Assembly (NCBI GenBank): GCA_024695725.1
Contig: JAILHQ010000056.1
Span: 1 to 18,544, forward strand
Direction: 5' to 3'
From: Cyanobacteria bacterium RUI128
GTDB lineage: Bacteria; Cyanobacteriota; Vampirovibrionia; Gastranaerophilales; Gastranaerophilaceae
DNA length: 18,544 bases
Shown: one piece after another, positions 7,316 to 14,730 of the stretch
Layout: the number at the start of each line of letters is the position of its first letter
How positions within the stretch are numbered: position 1 is the first letter of the stretch
The notes under the pieces: generated by a model
The model's input: only the letters and a program-made list of their open reading frames with translations
Told to the model about the DNA's origin: nothing
Database searches by the model: none
Made by a program: the position numbers and the translations under genes

Positions 7316-8831
7316 AATTCCTTAAAAGTTCCTCTAACTCTTCTTTTTCCTTTGCATACATATCAGTATCAGTGTTGAATGTCTTTAATTTATCGGCGAC
7401 TTTAATCGCTTGTTCAACATTATACTTGTAACCACCCTGTTTTGCAAGACTGTACAGAATATCGAAATACCTTTCAAGCACATCCTTATCTTCAGAGTTT
7501 TCAGCAAATGATTTTATCTTCTTTTTAGCCGTTTCGTAATCGTTTTGCTTAATCAGGAAATTAGTATATGCCATAAGAATCTCTTTCTTATCCGGCATAT
7601 ATTCGACAGCTTTTTCATAGAGTTCTCTTACACCCTCTGTTCTGCCAAGACCTTCATGGCACTGAGCCTGCAAAGAATAATTGAAGCCCTTGTTTGAGAA
7701 ATCGTCTTTACATTTTTCAAGATATTTCATCGCAAGTTCATAATTCTTTTTATCAACCTCGATTTCAGCAGAAATACTGTTTGCCATATAGTTATTCGGG
7801 TTGATTTCCAGCGCCTTATCACGATTTTGAAGAGATAGCTCTATATTACCTGTTTTATAGTATGACAGGGCTAATCTCGCATACACTTCATCTACGTTTC
7901 TGTTCTTCAGACATTCATTAGATTTGTGTAATTTTTCAATAGCCTCTTCATGCCTGTTAAATTTCTGAAGCGAAACAGCCCAGGAAATATAGAGAAAGAA
8001 GGTCTTAAGACCGTTCATCTCTGCCATTTCATAAAACTGCAAAGATTCATCTTCCATATTCTTTATGGCATAAATATCCCCAAGCAGAAGATAGGTTTCA
8101 ACCTTATGCCTAAAGATGGACAGAACCTGTTTTGCATAAGATATTGCCTCATCATAATTCTTCTTCTTAAAATAGATGTATGCTATATTATGCAAAGCCT
8201 CGAAGTTGTTATCCGTGCTGACAATTATCCGCATCAGTCTGACAAGAGCCTCATCATACTCTTCAAGCTCTATCTGAACAATAGACAGCATGTACGCAGG
8301 ACGCGCATCTTTTTGGTTGTACTCAATGGCAAGTTCTAACTTTTCCTTTGCCTCTCTGTATTTTTTCTTTTTGATTAACAACGCACCCCAAGAAAGATAA
8401 ATATCTGCATTCTTGTCATCTATTTCGATACCTTCGCGGTATTTGTCGATAGCCTCATTAAACATCCCCTTCATTGCAAGGCAGTTACCCCACAGCCCCA
8501 AAGCTTTTACATTCTTTTGATCCTGTTCAAATGCCGAGCGGTAATAGTTTATTGCTTCGTCAAAATTACCCGTTGTTTGTTTTATAACACCCAGGTTAAT
8601 CAGGGCATTTGATGTTTTTGTCGGGAAACATATAGCACTTTGAAGCAGGTTTTCCGCTTCGTTATAGAACCCCTGAGTGTACATTGAAGTCGCTATATTT
8701 ATGAACGCATTCCCGGGCATTGCAGGCGTTATACCCATTTTGTTGTACTCATCAACAATTACATTCGCCCTTGATATTTTCTCAACAACCTCTTTCAATA
8801 TTCCCTTTTTTTCTACTTTCTTATCAGACAA
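7308..8831 (-). CDS. Tetratricopeptide-repeat (TPR) protein
   Basis: A 507-residue protein made almost entirely of TPR units (about 34 residues each, roughly a dozen). Examples are 'ALINLGVIKQTTGNFDEAINYYRSAF' split over two helices, 'AYIYFKKKNYDEAISYAKQVL' and 'EINPNNYMANS', with the usual alternating W/L-G-Y-A-F-A-P pattern. There is no signal peptide and no catalytic domain, so it is probably a cytoplasmic protein-interaction scaffold. The start codon is TTG at 8831-8829, preceded by GAGGTGG about five bases upstream; the gene start overlaps the 3' end of kdsC by 19 bases and its end overlaps lysC by 8 bases. This suggests translational coupling in a three-gene operon. The partner and role cannot be told from the sequence. 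Confidence 0.88.
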   Translation of the reverse strand: MSDKKVEKKGILKEVVEKISRANVIVDEYNKMGITPAMPGNAFINIATSMYTQGFYNEAENLLQSAICFPTKTSNALINLGVIKQTTGNFDEAINYYRSAFEQDQKNVKALGLWGNCLAMKGMFNEAIDKYREGIEIDDKNADIYLSWGALLIKKKKYREAKEKLELAIEYNQKDARPAYMLSIVQIELEEYDEALVRLMRIIVSTDNNFEALHNIAYIYFKKKNYDEAISYAKQVLSIFRHKVETYLLLGDIYAIKNMEDESLQFYEMAEMNGLKTFFLYISWAVSLQKFNRHEEAIEKLHKSNECLKNRNVDEVYARLALSYYKTGNIELSLQNRDKALEINPNNYMANSISAEIEVDKKNYELAMKYLEKCKDDFSNKGFNYSLQAQCHEGLGRTEGVRELYEKAVEYMPDKKEILMAYTNFLIKQNDYETAKKKIKSFAENSEDKDVLERYFDILYSLAKQGGYKYNVEQAIKVADKLKTFNTDTDMYAKEKEELEELLRNYE

Positions 8832-9292
8832 TCTGCCACCTCTCTAAATGCACCTTCTCCGCCGCCTTCCTGCGTAATTTGTATCCCTGATACCTTCTTA
8901 ACGCGGTCAGTCGCATTCGGAACGGTTACCTTGTATTTTGCATAATTCAAACATTCCAAATCGTTTATATCATCACCAATATAAACATATTCATCCTGAG
9001 ATAAACCGTATTTTTCCAGGATAGATTTCATAACCGGAAGTTTATCCCATATTCTCTGATGAACATCTTCAAGTTCAAAAGTATCCTTTATCCATTCTAT
9101 TGCAGGATTACGTTCACCCGAAATAATCGAGATATTAACCCCGCCGCGCTTCAACAGAAAACACCCAGTAACATCTTTATAATTAAGCCTTCTTGTTGAG
9201 TGAGAATTTTCATTAATATACACAAAATTATCGGTCATTATGCCGTCAAAATCAGTGATTATCATTTTTATCGTATCAGGCAACTTTAACAT
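8813..9292 (-). CDS. kdsC: HAD-family phosphatase, KdsC-like (KDO-8-phosphate phosphatase)
   Basis: A 159-residue capless HAD phosphatase. Motif I is 'TDFDGIMTD' (nucleophile D14, D16), motif II 'IISGERN', motif III the lysine of 'IWDKLP', and motif IV 'IGDDINDLECL'; the C-terminal 'GGGEGAFREVADCLI' is typical of KdsC. KdsC removes phosphate from 3-deoxy-manno-octulosonate-8-phosphate in lipopolysaccharide inner-core synthesis. Related proteins act on sialic or other nonulosonic acid phosphates, so the exact sugar is uncertain. It lacks a cap domain, as expected. Start 9292 is preferred because GGGG lies six to seven bases upstream; the in-frame ATG at 9322 overlaps a perfect TATAAT and has no ribosome binding site. 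First gene of the operon with the TPR protein and lysC. Confidence 0.82.
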   Translation of the reverse strand: MLKLPDTIKMIITDFDGIMTDNFVYINENSHSTRRLNYKDVTGCFLLKRGGVNISIISGERNPAIEWIKDTFELEDVHQRIWDKLPVMKSILEKYGLSQDEYVYIGDDINDLECLNYAKYKVTVPNATDRVKKVSGIQITQEGGGEGAFREVADCLIRK

Positions 9293-9306
9293 AATTAACC
9301 CCGAAC

Positions 9307-9317
9307 TTTGTAACAAA
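9307..9317. promoter_or_regulatory. TTTGTNACAAA palindrome at the kdsC transcript start
   Basis: A perfect 5-1-5 inverted repeat at the predicted transcription start of kdsC, a position suited to a repressor. An identical copy lies at 9376-9386, 69 bases away on the other side of the promoter. The binding protein is unknown. Confidence 0.4.
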
Positions 9318-9320
9318 AAC

Positions 9321-9329
9321 ATTATAACA
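9321..9329 (-). promoter_or_regulatory. Predicted extended -10 promoter of the kdsC operon
   Basis: The minus strand reads TGTTATAAT: a perfect TATAAT (9326-9321) with the TG of an extended -10. No good -35 is seen, which is normal for this class. Transcription would begin near 9314, inside a TTTGTAACAAA palindrome (9307-9317), about 20 bases before the kdsC start. Confidence 0.6.
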
Positions 9330-9375
9330 TAGCCATACTTTAAGAAATATGTTTATTAAAACACTGCCTTTAATT

Positions 9376-9386
9376 TTTGTAACAAA
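9376..9386. promoter_or_regulatory. Second TTTGTNACAAA palindrome in the kdsC/Cys4 gene divergent region
   Basis: Same 11-base sequence as at 9307-9317. It lies upstream of the kdsC promoter and in the leader side of the divergent Cys4 gene, so it could serve either direction. A function is inferred only from repetition and position. Confidence 0.35.
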
Positions 9387-9493
9387 TACACAGAATGAAT
9401 TTAAGATTTCCTAAAAAATACCCATGAACATTAATCCTCCATATGAATGATGAAACCACATGACAATTTTTGATATAGTAATTGTGGGAGATG

Positions 9494-9511
9494 TTGGCAA
9501 AATTTAGCCAA
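9494..9511 (+). promoter_or_regulatory. Inverted repeat in the leader of the Cys4 gene
   Basis: TTGGC (9494-9498) and GCCAA (9507-9511) are separated by eight AT-rich bases, 26 bases before the start codon and just upstream of the ribosome binding site GAGGG (9523-9527). It could be an operator or a weak RNA hairpin. Confidence 0.25.
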
Positions 9512-9537
9512 AGATAGCTTGAGAGGGAATTTAATTT

Positions 9538-9750
9538 ATGTTACAAGATGTTTTTTATCCGCAAACTAATGGGGAGTTATCAGATTCCATTACTCAGAAT
9601 TGGACAGAACAGGCTTTGGAATGTTACAACCTTGGCGGTAACTGTAAAATGTGCTCAATCTCAAAGGGCAATTATTCTTTTGTATGCCAAATGCCAAAGG
9701 TTGTAGAGGTTCTAAAAACAGTATACGGAGAGCCTGTAATACAAGATTAA
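9538..9750 (+). CDS. Small four-cysteine protein, putative metal-binding
   Basis: A 70-residue protein of no named family. Four cysteines at 29, 36, 39 and 50 are arranged C-x6-C-x2-C-x10-C within 'ALECYNLGGNCKMCSISKG', 'YSFVCQMP', which could hold a zinc ion or small Fe-S centre. The C terminus ('VVEVLKTVYGEP') looks like a short amphipathic helix. GAGGG at 9523-9527 is about ten bases upstream of ATG. The gene stands alone, divergent from the kdsC operon, and is followed by a clean terminator, which argues that it is a real expressed gene. It might be a small regulator, but there is no recognisable helix-turn-helix. Confidence 0.72.
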   Translation: MLQDVFYPQTNGELSDSITQNWTEQALECYNLGGNCKMCSISKGNYSFVCQMPKVVEVLKTVYGEPVIQD

Positions 9751-9814
9751 AAACTAGAGAGAAATTATTTATTTATTATTAAAAGGGGAAAGCAAGGTAA
9801 TTACCAGATTTGTC

Positions 9815-9841
9815 GGTGCCAAAATAATTTGGCACCTTTTA
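9815..9841 (+). terminator. Rho-independent terminator of the Cys4 gene
   Basis: GGTGCCAAA (9815-9823) pairs with TTTGGCACC (9828-9836) around a 4-base loop, followed by TTTT and a T-rich stretch on the plus strand. There is no T-run on the minus strand, so it acts in one direction. Confidence 0.88.
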
Positions 9842-9860
9842 CTTTGGAAATAAATATTAT

Positions 9861-10358
9861 TTATTTTCCCTTACCGACTTTTGAAACTGCCTCTATCGGC
9901 AGCATTACAGCCCCTATCAAGGTAACCGGCAGCCCGACAACCGTAACAAGCGTATCTCTTGCAGCCTTAGCTGCATTCATCACGGGATGTGCATACTCAA
10001 CCGTCCCGTCAGAGAGAATCAGTTTTAAATCACCGTTTGAATCTGCCTCAACATTTTTATACTTGCATTCGTAAACAATTTTACCGTGAGTATTTGCAAC
10101 CCCAAACAAATTATTCTGTTTTATCTTGTACATATCAAGTTTCTTTGACTCAACTTCATCCATTGCGTGCATCGGGATAATAACTTTTTTTGACGGAGTA
10201 TATGAAAGCTGTTCAATCGTCTGATACTGTGCTTTCAAAACAATATTTCCGCTGCCGTCTTTAAGACCGTATTTTCCTCCCGACTGATATATTACGGCCG
10301 AAAATACAGGCATACACAGAAATGCTAAAACAACAAAAGCAGATAATATTTTCTTCAT
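9861..10358 (-). CDS. Secreted WG-repeat protein with C-terminal hydrophobic segment
   Basis: A 165-residue protein with a Sec signal peptide (residues 1-21, cleavage after 'VFSA'). Two WG (KWG)-type repeats follow: 'GGKYGLKDGSGNIVLKAQY' at about 26-44 and 'NNLFGVANTHGKIVYECKY' at about 81-99, both with the G-[KL]-[YF]-G core, G-[NK]-I turn and final [QK]Y. Residues about 135-157 ('LVTVVGLPVTLIGAVMLPI') are hydrophobic and may anchor it in a membrane. WG repeats form beta-rich folds found in envelope proteins; no enzyme activity is indicated. Start 10358 is preferred over 10370 because TGAGGT lies five bases before it. A good promoter lies directly upstream. Confidence 0.75.
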   Translation of the reverse strand: MKKILSAFVVLAFLCMPVFSAVIYQSGGKYGLKDGSGNIVLKAQYQTIEQLSYTPSKKVIIPMHAMDEVESKKLDMYKIKQNNLFGVANTHGKIVYECKYKNVEADSNGDLKLILSDGTVEYAHPVMNAAKAARDTLVTVVGLPVTLIGAVMLPIEAVSKVGKGK

Positions 10359-10393
10359 ACATAACCTCATATCACTAAATTCTCAACAAAACA

Positions 10394-10422
10394 AGTATGA
10401 TAAAAGGCATCTCTTTTGTCAA
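10394..10422 (-). promoter_or_regulatory. Predicted sigma-70 promoter of the WG-repeat gene
   Basis: On the minus strand a perfect TTGACA (10422-10417) is followed after 17 bases by CATACT (10399-10394), four of six -10 matches. It starts five bases after the stop codon of the upstream metalloprotease gene, so the WG gene can be transcribed on its own. Confidence 0.55.
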
Positions 10423-10426
10423 GAAA

Positions 10427-11329
10427 TCAGGTCCTGAACAAGGCTTCCATCTTATCCCCTGCATTAAACGCATCTTTTTCACACCATTGGGCAAGATATC
10501 CGAACTTACTTTTTGAAACTGCGCAATAGCCCTGTTTAGATTCAAGTGATTTTTGCGCAAATTCTCTGTATTCAGGTTCTATATTAGCTTCACCCGGTTC
10601 ACACTGATATGCATATTCAAACACTCCGCGCGGGATTGACATATTCGAAGGCTGACTCAGTCTGACAAATTCATCCGGGTCAAGATTAAACGCATAGTAA
10701 TTTTGTTTTACGTGACGCAGTTCGTGGTGAATTGTGTTAAAAATCACATTTTGTTTCAGATTATCCTTTATTGTTACTCCGCCCAATGGATCGGTATAAG
10801 CTAACGTTTTCGGATCATTTCTGACATCACCTTTAGCGATAGTTATTTCGCAGGGTAAATTCTCCAGACCGTAATTTTTCTTAGCCTCATCAAAAAGTGC
10901 CTTGATATAATCTTCTTTTGAACCAGTTATCCCAATCATTTCAATATCGTGATATCGTTTTATCATATCTAAGGTTTCCTGATCTGTTATGTCTTTTCTC
11001 ATAAACACGTCCTGAAACGTTTTACGGGTTTCAGACAAGTTATCTATTAATCTTTCACAGGTTTTATTAAGCTTCTCTATTTCTTTTTCCTGATTATGTT
11101 CTTTAACTTTTTGGTTGATTTTGTTTAAAACAGGTTTTACAAATACCGAAAATATAGTAGGTCTTTTGTTCTGACTTGGCAGAAAATCAATGCAGTCACC
11201 CTGAAGCGGAGTTCTTTCGAGTTTATTTGCACTTGAAGATATCGGCTGATGAACAACACCTTGCTTTTCCGGCTGATTATCAGTAATATTTGCTGATTTA
11301 AAAGAAATATCGTTGTTGATTAAAAACAT
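10427..11329 (-). CDS. Predicted HExxH zinc metalloprotease, lineage-specific
   Basis: A 300-residue protein with the zincin motif HELRH at residues 202-206, in 'NTIHHELRHVKQ'. A downstream 'WCEKDAFNAGD' (E284) has the ExxA form of a third zinc ligand, which would make it a gluzincin-type peptidase. The N terminus 'NNDISFKSA' lacks a signal peptide and resembles the N-terminal motif of other proteins in this window. Residues about 55-110 are lysine/glutamate-rich and probably helical, possibly coiled coil. AGG lies seven bases before ATG. It is 71 bases after tyrA on the same strand with no terminator between, so co-transcription is possible. No named peptidase family is recognised; the zinc ligands are visible, but substrate and location are unknown. 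Confidence 0.68.
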   Translation of the reverse strand: MFLINNDISFKSANITDNQPEKQGVVHQPISSSANKLERTPLQGDCIDFLPSQNKRPTIFSVFVKPVLNKINQKVKEHNQEKEIEKLNKTCERLIDNLSETRKTFQDVFMRKDITDQETLDMIKRYHDIEMIGITGSKEDYIKALFDEAKKNYGLENLPCEITIAKGDVRNDPKTLAYTDPLGGVTIKDNLKQNVIFNTIHHELRHVKQNYYAFNLDPDEFVRLSQPSNMSIPRGVFEYAYQCEPGEANIEPEYREFAQKSLESKQGYCAVSKSKFGYLAQWCEKDAFNAGDKMEALFRT

Positions 11330-11400
11330 AATAAACCTACTAAAAACCTGTACAGATATAAAGTTTTTTTTCAGTTAAAATTTGCCTTATTGTTACAAAA

Positions 11401-12177
11401 CTAAAGAACGTTTACTCCATCTTTATACATTTCAGCACGGGATGATTTAATTTCTTCTATCTCATCTCTGTATTCACCGTGTGTAAGTTCACCGACGGCT
11501 GAATATAATTTCAAGATAGATTTTTCTATGTTTTCAGAGTTCATACTAACCATATCACACGCCATATCGATACTGGAAAGAGCCAAACGCGTCATATCCC
11601 TGAACCCGCTTGACGCAAGTTTTCTTGCCAAATCATTGTTCTCAACAGATTTATAAAGTGCCTGCGCAATAACCATAGGCATATGAGAAATCAGAGCAAC
11701 AGCTTCATCATGCTCTTTTGGGGTAGTTTTAATTATTTCTGCGCCTGTTTCTTTTATAACTTTTTCTAACAAATCAGACTGTTTATCTGAAGTTATGACC
11801 CATTTAGCACCTTTAAACAGCCCTTCCTTAGCCGCATCCCAACCACTAAACTCCGTTCCTGCCATAGGATGCGTAGGGATAAAATGATATTTATACTCTT
11901 TCTTAGAAACAAACTCTTTCAAGGAACATACATCACAAACAACTGTTTGCGGCGATAAATAATTTTCAAGCTCATCAAGTACGGCAAGAGTATTACTCAT
12001 TTCCTTACAAACAAAAACAAGCTCACAATCAGCAAGTGATGAATAGTTATCCACAACATTAGCTACTTTACCGGCCTGAGATTTTGAAACTCCTGTTACT
12101 TCATATCCAAGTTTAACTAAATCCTTAAAAATGGACCCGCCTATCAAGCCTAAACCTACAACACCTATTTTTGTCAT
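11401..12177 (-). CDS. tyrA: Prephenate/arogenate dehydrogenase
   Basis: A 258-residue dehydrogenase of tyrosine biosynthesis, oxidatively decarboxylating prephenate (to hydroxyphenylpyruvate) or arogenate (to tyrosine). The N terminus has the Rossmann motif 'GLGLIGGS' (residues 8-15). Family motifs follow: 'THPMAGTEFSGW', 'HDEAVALISHMPMVIAQAL' and 'SGFRDMTRLA'. The short length and absence of a chorismate mutase or ACT domain match the compact cyanobacterial and plant-like forms, many of which prefer arogenate; the sequence alone does not decide this. A GAGGG site precedes ATG by about eight bases. The gene is divergent from the second HELRH protein and followed by the first, not by other aromatic pathway genes. 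Confidence 0.92.
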   Translation of the reverse strand: MTKIGVVGLGLIGGSIFKDLVKLGYEVTGVSKSQAGKVANVVDNYSSLADCELVFVCKEMSNTLAVLDELENYLSPQTVVCDVCSLKEFVSKKEYKYHFIPTHPMAGTEFSGWDAAKEGLFKGAKWVITSDKQSDLLEKVIKETGAEIIKTTPKEHDEAVALISHMPMVIAQALYKSVENNDLARKLASSGFRDMTRLALSSIDMACDMVSMNSENIEKSILKLYSAVGELTHGEYRDEIEEIKSSRAEMYKDGVNVL

Positions 12178-12241
12178 AAATATACCCTCACTCTAATTTA
12201 ATTATTACATTTTAATAAAAACAAGGCTAATAATATGTATA

Positions 12242-12270
12242 TTTGTTACAAAAAATTGACCTGTTAAAAT
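12242..12270 (+). promoter_or_regulatory. Predicted promoter with overlapping TTTGTNACAAA palindrome
   Basis: TTGTTA (12243-12248), a 16-base spacer and TAAAAT (12265-12270) form a plausible promoter for the gene at 12311. The -35 lies wholly inside the palindrome TTTGTTACAAA (12242-12252), the same element found twice near kdsC, so a bound protein would be expected to affect initiation. Confidence 0.4.
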
Positions 12271-12310
12271 TCATCATTTCAAAGAGTTTTTATATATATG
12301 ATGAGGTGTT

Positions 12311-13414
12311 ATGAGCTCTAATAATGTAGACAAGCAAATTATAGATAATATGAGAACGCATTATTCCGGCCTGATGAAAGTCGGGGCAAGAGATTTTGGC
12401 GGGGATTTTATGTCAAAAACCATATTTGATATGGTAAATACAAACAAAGCAGACGGATTAACACAAGAAGAAATAGATGCCGCAATGCCAAATTTAGACT
12501 CATTTATCGCAAAATCAATTGAAAAAGATAGTTTTTATGCGGAACTACATTTTGGGAAATCATATACTGATGCTGCTTCAAAAACAGATAATACCTCAGA
12601 TAAAACAGTTAGTGAACAAATTATAGAGAACAATTTAAATGAAGCTGTTGAAATGATATATACATACGCTCAACAACACCCTGATGATGCAACAATACAG
12701 AAATTTGCATCAAAACTCAAAGAAATTAAAGACAATGGGAAACTGATATTAACAAACATAGAACCGGCCGGAGTCGCCGGTCGAGCAATAAAAAATGAGG
12801 ACGGCTCAGACACTCTACTGATTGATAATCGTGACAGTATGAGAAACCTAACACCTGAATACCTGCTACAAACACTTCTGCACGAATTACGACATACTAT
12901 GGAAACAGATGATCTGAATTCTAAAGCAGAGGAAGTCGAAGCTGAAACAATTTCCAGAGAATTGGCAGACAAAATCAGCGGCACAAAAAGATATGAAGAA
13001 CCGTTATCTTATTTTGAACAAAGTTATAACGGATATGCTGAAGCTTCACCAGGGACATACAACATTCCTCAAAATACAGGTATCGCAATCTGGTACAAAC
13101 CGGAAGATGTCACAATGGATGAAGAAAATAACACTCTTGTTATCCGCTCGGGTGCACAACCTGACTTAAATGATGCGGTAATTGAAGAACACGTCCAATT
13201 CGGAGAGCAAAAAGATGAAAACGGGAACCCGATTCCGGTATCCGCACAAAGAGTAATCAAAGATAAAAACAGAGATGTTATATTCAGTATGGATTACGGA
13301 GAATATGACATCAGAAAGAAATCATTTAACTATTTCAAAATGCATGTTGAACAAATCAAACTTAAAGAACGGATTAACCCTACAAAAAGCTTTAATAACT
13401 TTGGTTTATCTTAA
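12311..13414 (+). CDS. Second predicted HELRH zinc metalloprotease-like protein
   Basis: A 367-residue protein with GATGAGGTG as ribosome binding site directly upstream of ATG. HELRH lies at residues 191-195 ('LLQTLLHELRHTME'), followed by an acidic helix 'KAEEVEAETISREL' (205-218) that offers Glu ligands in an E-x-x-x-E arrangement typical of zincins. Near the N terminus 'NTNKADGLTQEEID' (43-56) looks like a degenerate EF-hand loop with one inserted residue, so calcium binding is only possible. The C-terminal half contains strand-rich, acidic sequence with no known domain. There is no signal peptide. It shares the HELRH motif with the protein at 10427-11329, but outside that motif the two do not align by eye. 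It ends three bases from the convergent proA stop. Confidence 0.68.
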   Translation: MSSNNVDKQIIDNMRTHYSGLMKVGARDFGGDFMSKTIFDMVNTNKADGLTQEEIDAAMPNLDSFIAKSIEKDSFYAELHFGKSYTDAASKTDNTSDKTVSEQIIENNLNEAVEMIYTYAQQHPDDATIQKFASKLKEIKDNGKLILTNIEPAGVAGRAIKNEDGSDTLLIDNRDSMRNLTPEYLLQTLLHELRHTMETDDLNSKAEEVEAETISRELADKISGTKRYEEPLSYFEQSYNGYAEASPGTYNIPQNTGIAIWYKPEDVTMDEENNTLVIRSGAQPDLNDAVIEEHVQFGEQKDENGNPIPVSAQRVIKDKNRDVIFSMDYGEYDIRKKSFNYFKMHVEQIKLKERINPTKSFNNFGLS

Positions 13415-13417
13415 AAT

Positions 13418-14665
13418 TTATAAGTCTTTATGATGAAATTGTTTTATACCTTTAGCGTAATCGTTAACGATTTGTCCGGAACCGATGAGTTTGTATTTAT
13501 AGATTACAAGTCCGTCAATTCCGACAGGTCCTCTTGCGTGGGTTTTGTTTGTTGATATACCAACTTCAGCTCCGAATCCGTATCTGAACCCATCTGCAAA
13601 TCTTGTTGAAACATTGTAATAAACTCCCGCTGAATCAACCAGATTCATAAACCTTACAGCGTTTTCTTTGTTCTCTGTCAATATAGATTCCGTGTGACCT
13701 GACCCGTATTCGTTAATATGTTCTATTGCATCATTTACCCCATCAACATATTTAACAGCAAGTTTCAAATCTGAATACTCTTTATGCCAACTTTCAGGGT
13801 TGAATATTAGTTCCACACCAGCTTGTTTAACTGCATCCAGTAATTCTTCAGCCTTTGCAAATTGTTTGTTTATCAAAAGGGTTTCCACCGTATTGCAGGC
13901 ACTCGGATACTGAGTTTTTGCATCAACAACAACCCTCTTTGCAAGCTCTATATCAGCACTTTCATCAACATAAATATGACAAATTCCATCTGCGTGCCCA
14001 AGTACAGGAATCTTTGTATTCTCTTTTATAAACTTAACCAGGCTGTTACCCCCTCTCGGGATAATCAAATCGATATACTTATCAGCCTTGAGCATTTCTC
14101 CGACATCATCTCTTGTATAAACCTGATTCAGCAAATCAGCAGGGAAGCCTTCAACCGTTGACAAGGCAGAATTTATAACTTCTAGAATAGTCTTATTGGT
14201 ATTTTTTGATTCCTTTCCGCCTTTCAGAATAACCGCATTTGATGACTTTATCGCCAGTGCGGAGATCTGTGATATTACATCAGGTCTTGCCTCAAAAATA
14301 ATGCCTAAAACCCCTATCGGGCAAGATACCTTATGCAAAACCAGTCCATCGTCTAATTCTCTTTTTAGAAGGGTTTTGTTAACAGGGTCGTCAAGTTTTG
14401 AAATATCATAAATACCCTTAACCATATCCCTCATCTTGTTATCATCAAGTTTCAGCCTGTTAAACGTTGCCTGAGATAACTCACCTTTTTCAACAAGTTC
14501 TTTAGCAAAGTCCAAATCAGCTTTGTTAGCCTCAAAAATCTTATCTCTGCTGTACTCAAGTGCTTTTGCGACAGCAACAAGTCCCGCATTTTTTATATCG
14601 GAGGATAAACCTTGCGCTTTTACCGATGCTTTCTTTGCCCTCTTTGCTATATCTTCAAAATTCAT
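13418..14665 (-). CDS. proA: Gamma-glutamyl phosphate reductase
   Basis: A 415-residue enzyme of the aldehyde dehydrogenase superfamily that reduces gamma-glutamyl phosphate to glutamate semialdehyde with NADPH, the second step of proline synthesis. Motifs seen are 'PIGVLGIIFEARPDV' (116-130), 'LKGGKES' (147-153), 'PRGG' (203-206) and the catalytic 'YPSACNTVET' with Cys257. Length is normal. The ribosome binding site GAAGGG is about ten bases upstream. A perfect TATAAT with extended TG (minus strand 14706-14698) lies between it and the upstream gene, so it probably has its own promoter. It is not next to proB: a 641-residue unknown gene separates them. The last bases are three from the convergent HELRH gene, with no terminator seen. 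Confidence 0.95.
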   Translation of the reverse strand: MNFEDIAKRAKKASVKAQGLSSDIKNAGLVAVAKALEYSRDKIFEANKADLDFAKELVEKGELSQATFNRLKLDDNKMRDMVKGIYDISKLDDPVNKTLLKRELDDGLVLHKVSCPIGVLGIIFEARPDVISQISALAIKSSNAVILKGGKESKNTNKTILEVINSALSTVEGFPADLLNQVYTRDDVGEMLKADKYIDLIIPRGGNSLVKFIKENTKIPVLGHADGICHIYVDESADIELAKRVVVDAKTQYPSACNTVETLLINKQFAKAEELLDAVKQAGVELIFNPESWHKEYSDLKLAVKYVDGVNDAIEHINEYGSGHTESILTENKENAVRFMNLVDSAGVYYNVSTRFADGFRYGFGAEVGISTNKTHARGPVGIDGLVIYKYKLIGSGQIVNDYAKGIKQFHHKDL

Positions 14666-14671
14666 TGTGAA

Positions 14672-14706
14672 ATACCCTTCTCTGATGTTACGGGTATATT
14701 ATAACA
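14672..14706 (-). promoter_or_regulatory. Predicted proA promoter with inverted repeat at transcript start
   Basis: The minus strand has TGTTATAAT (14706-14698), an extended -10 with perfect TATAAT. An inverted repeat, ATACCC (14672-14677) and GGGTAT (14692-14697), spans the predicted transcript start (~14691), and its inner arm overlaps the ribosome binding site (14675-14680). It may be an operator or, if transcription starts slightly earlier, a hairpin covering the binding site. Confidence 0.45.
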
Positions 14707-14730
14707 CAACTACCGCTCAGCCGTCCGCTA

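Noticed and set aside
9293..9322. Upstream in-frame ATG for kdsC
   Set aside because: It overlaps the predicted TATAAT box and lies upstream of the expected transcript start; it also adds residues not typical of the KdsC N terminus.
10375..10560. Minus-strand frame of 61 codons overlapping the 3' end of the first zincin gene
   Set aside because: It is an alternative frame of the HELRH gene and contains the WG-gene promoter.
13415..13417. Only three bases between convergent stops of the 12311 gene and proA, considered as a special regulatory junction
   Set aside because: Close convergent ends are common in compact genomes and there is no hairpin or other element to support a specific role.
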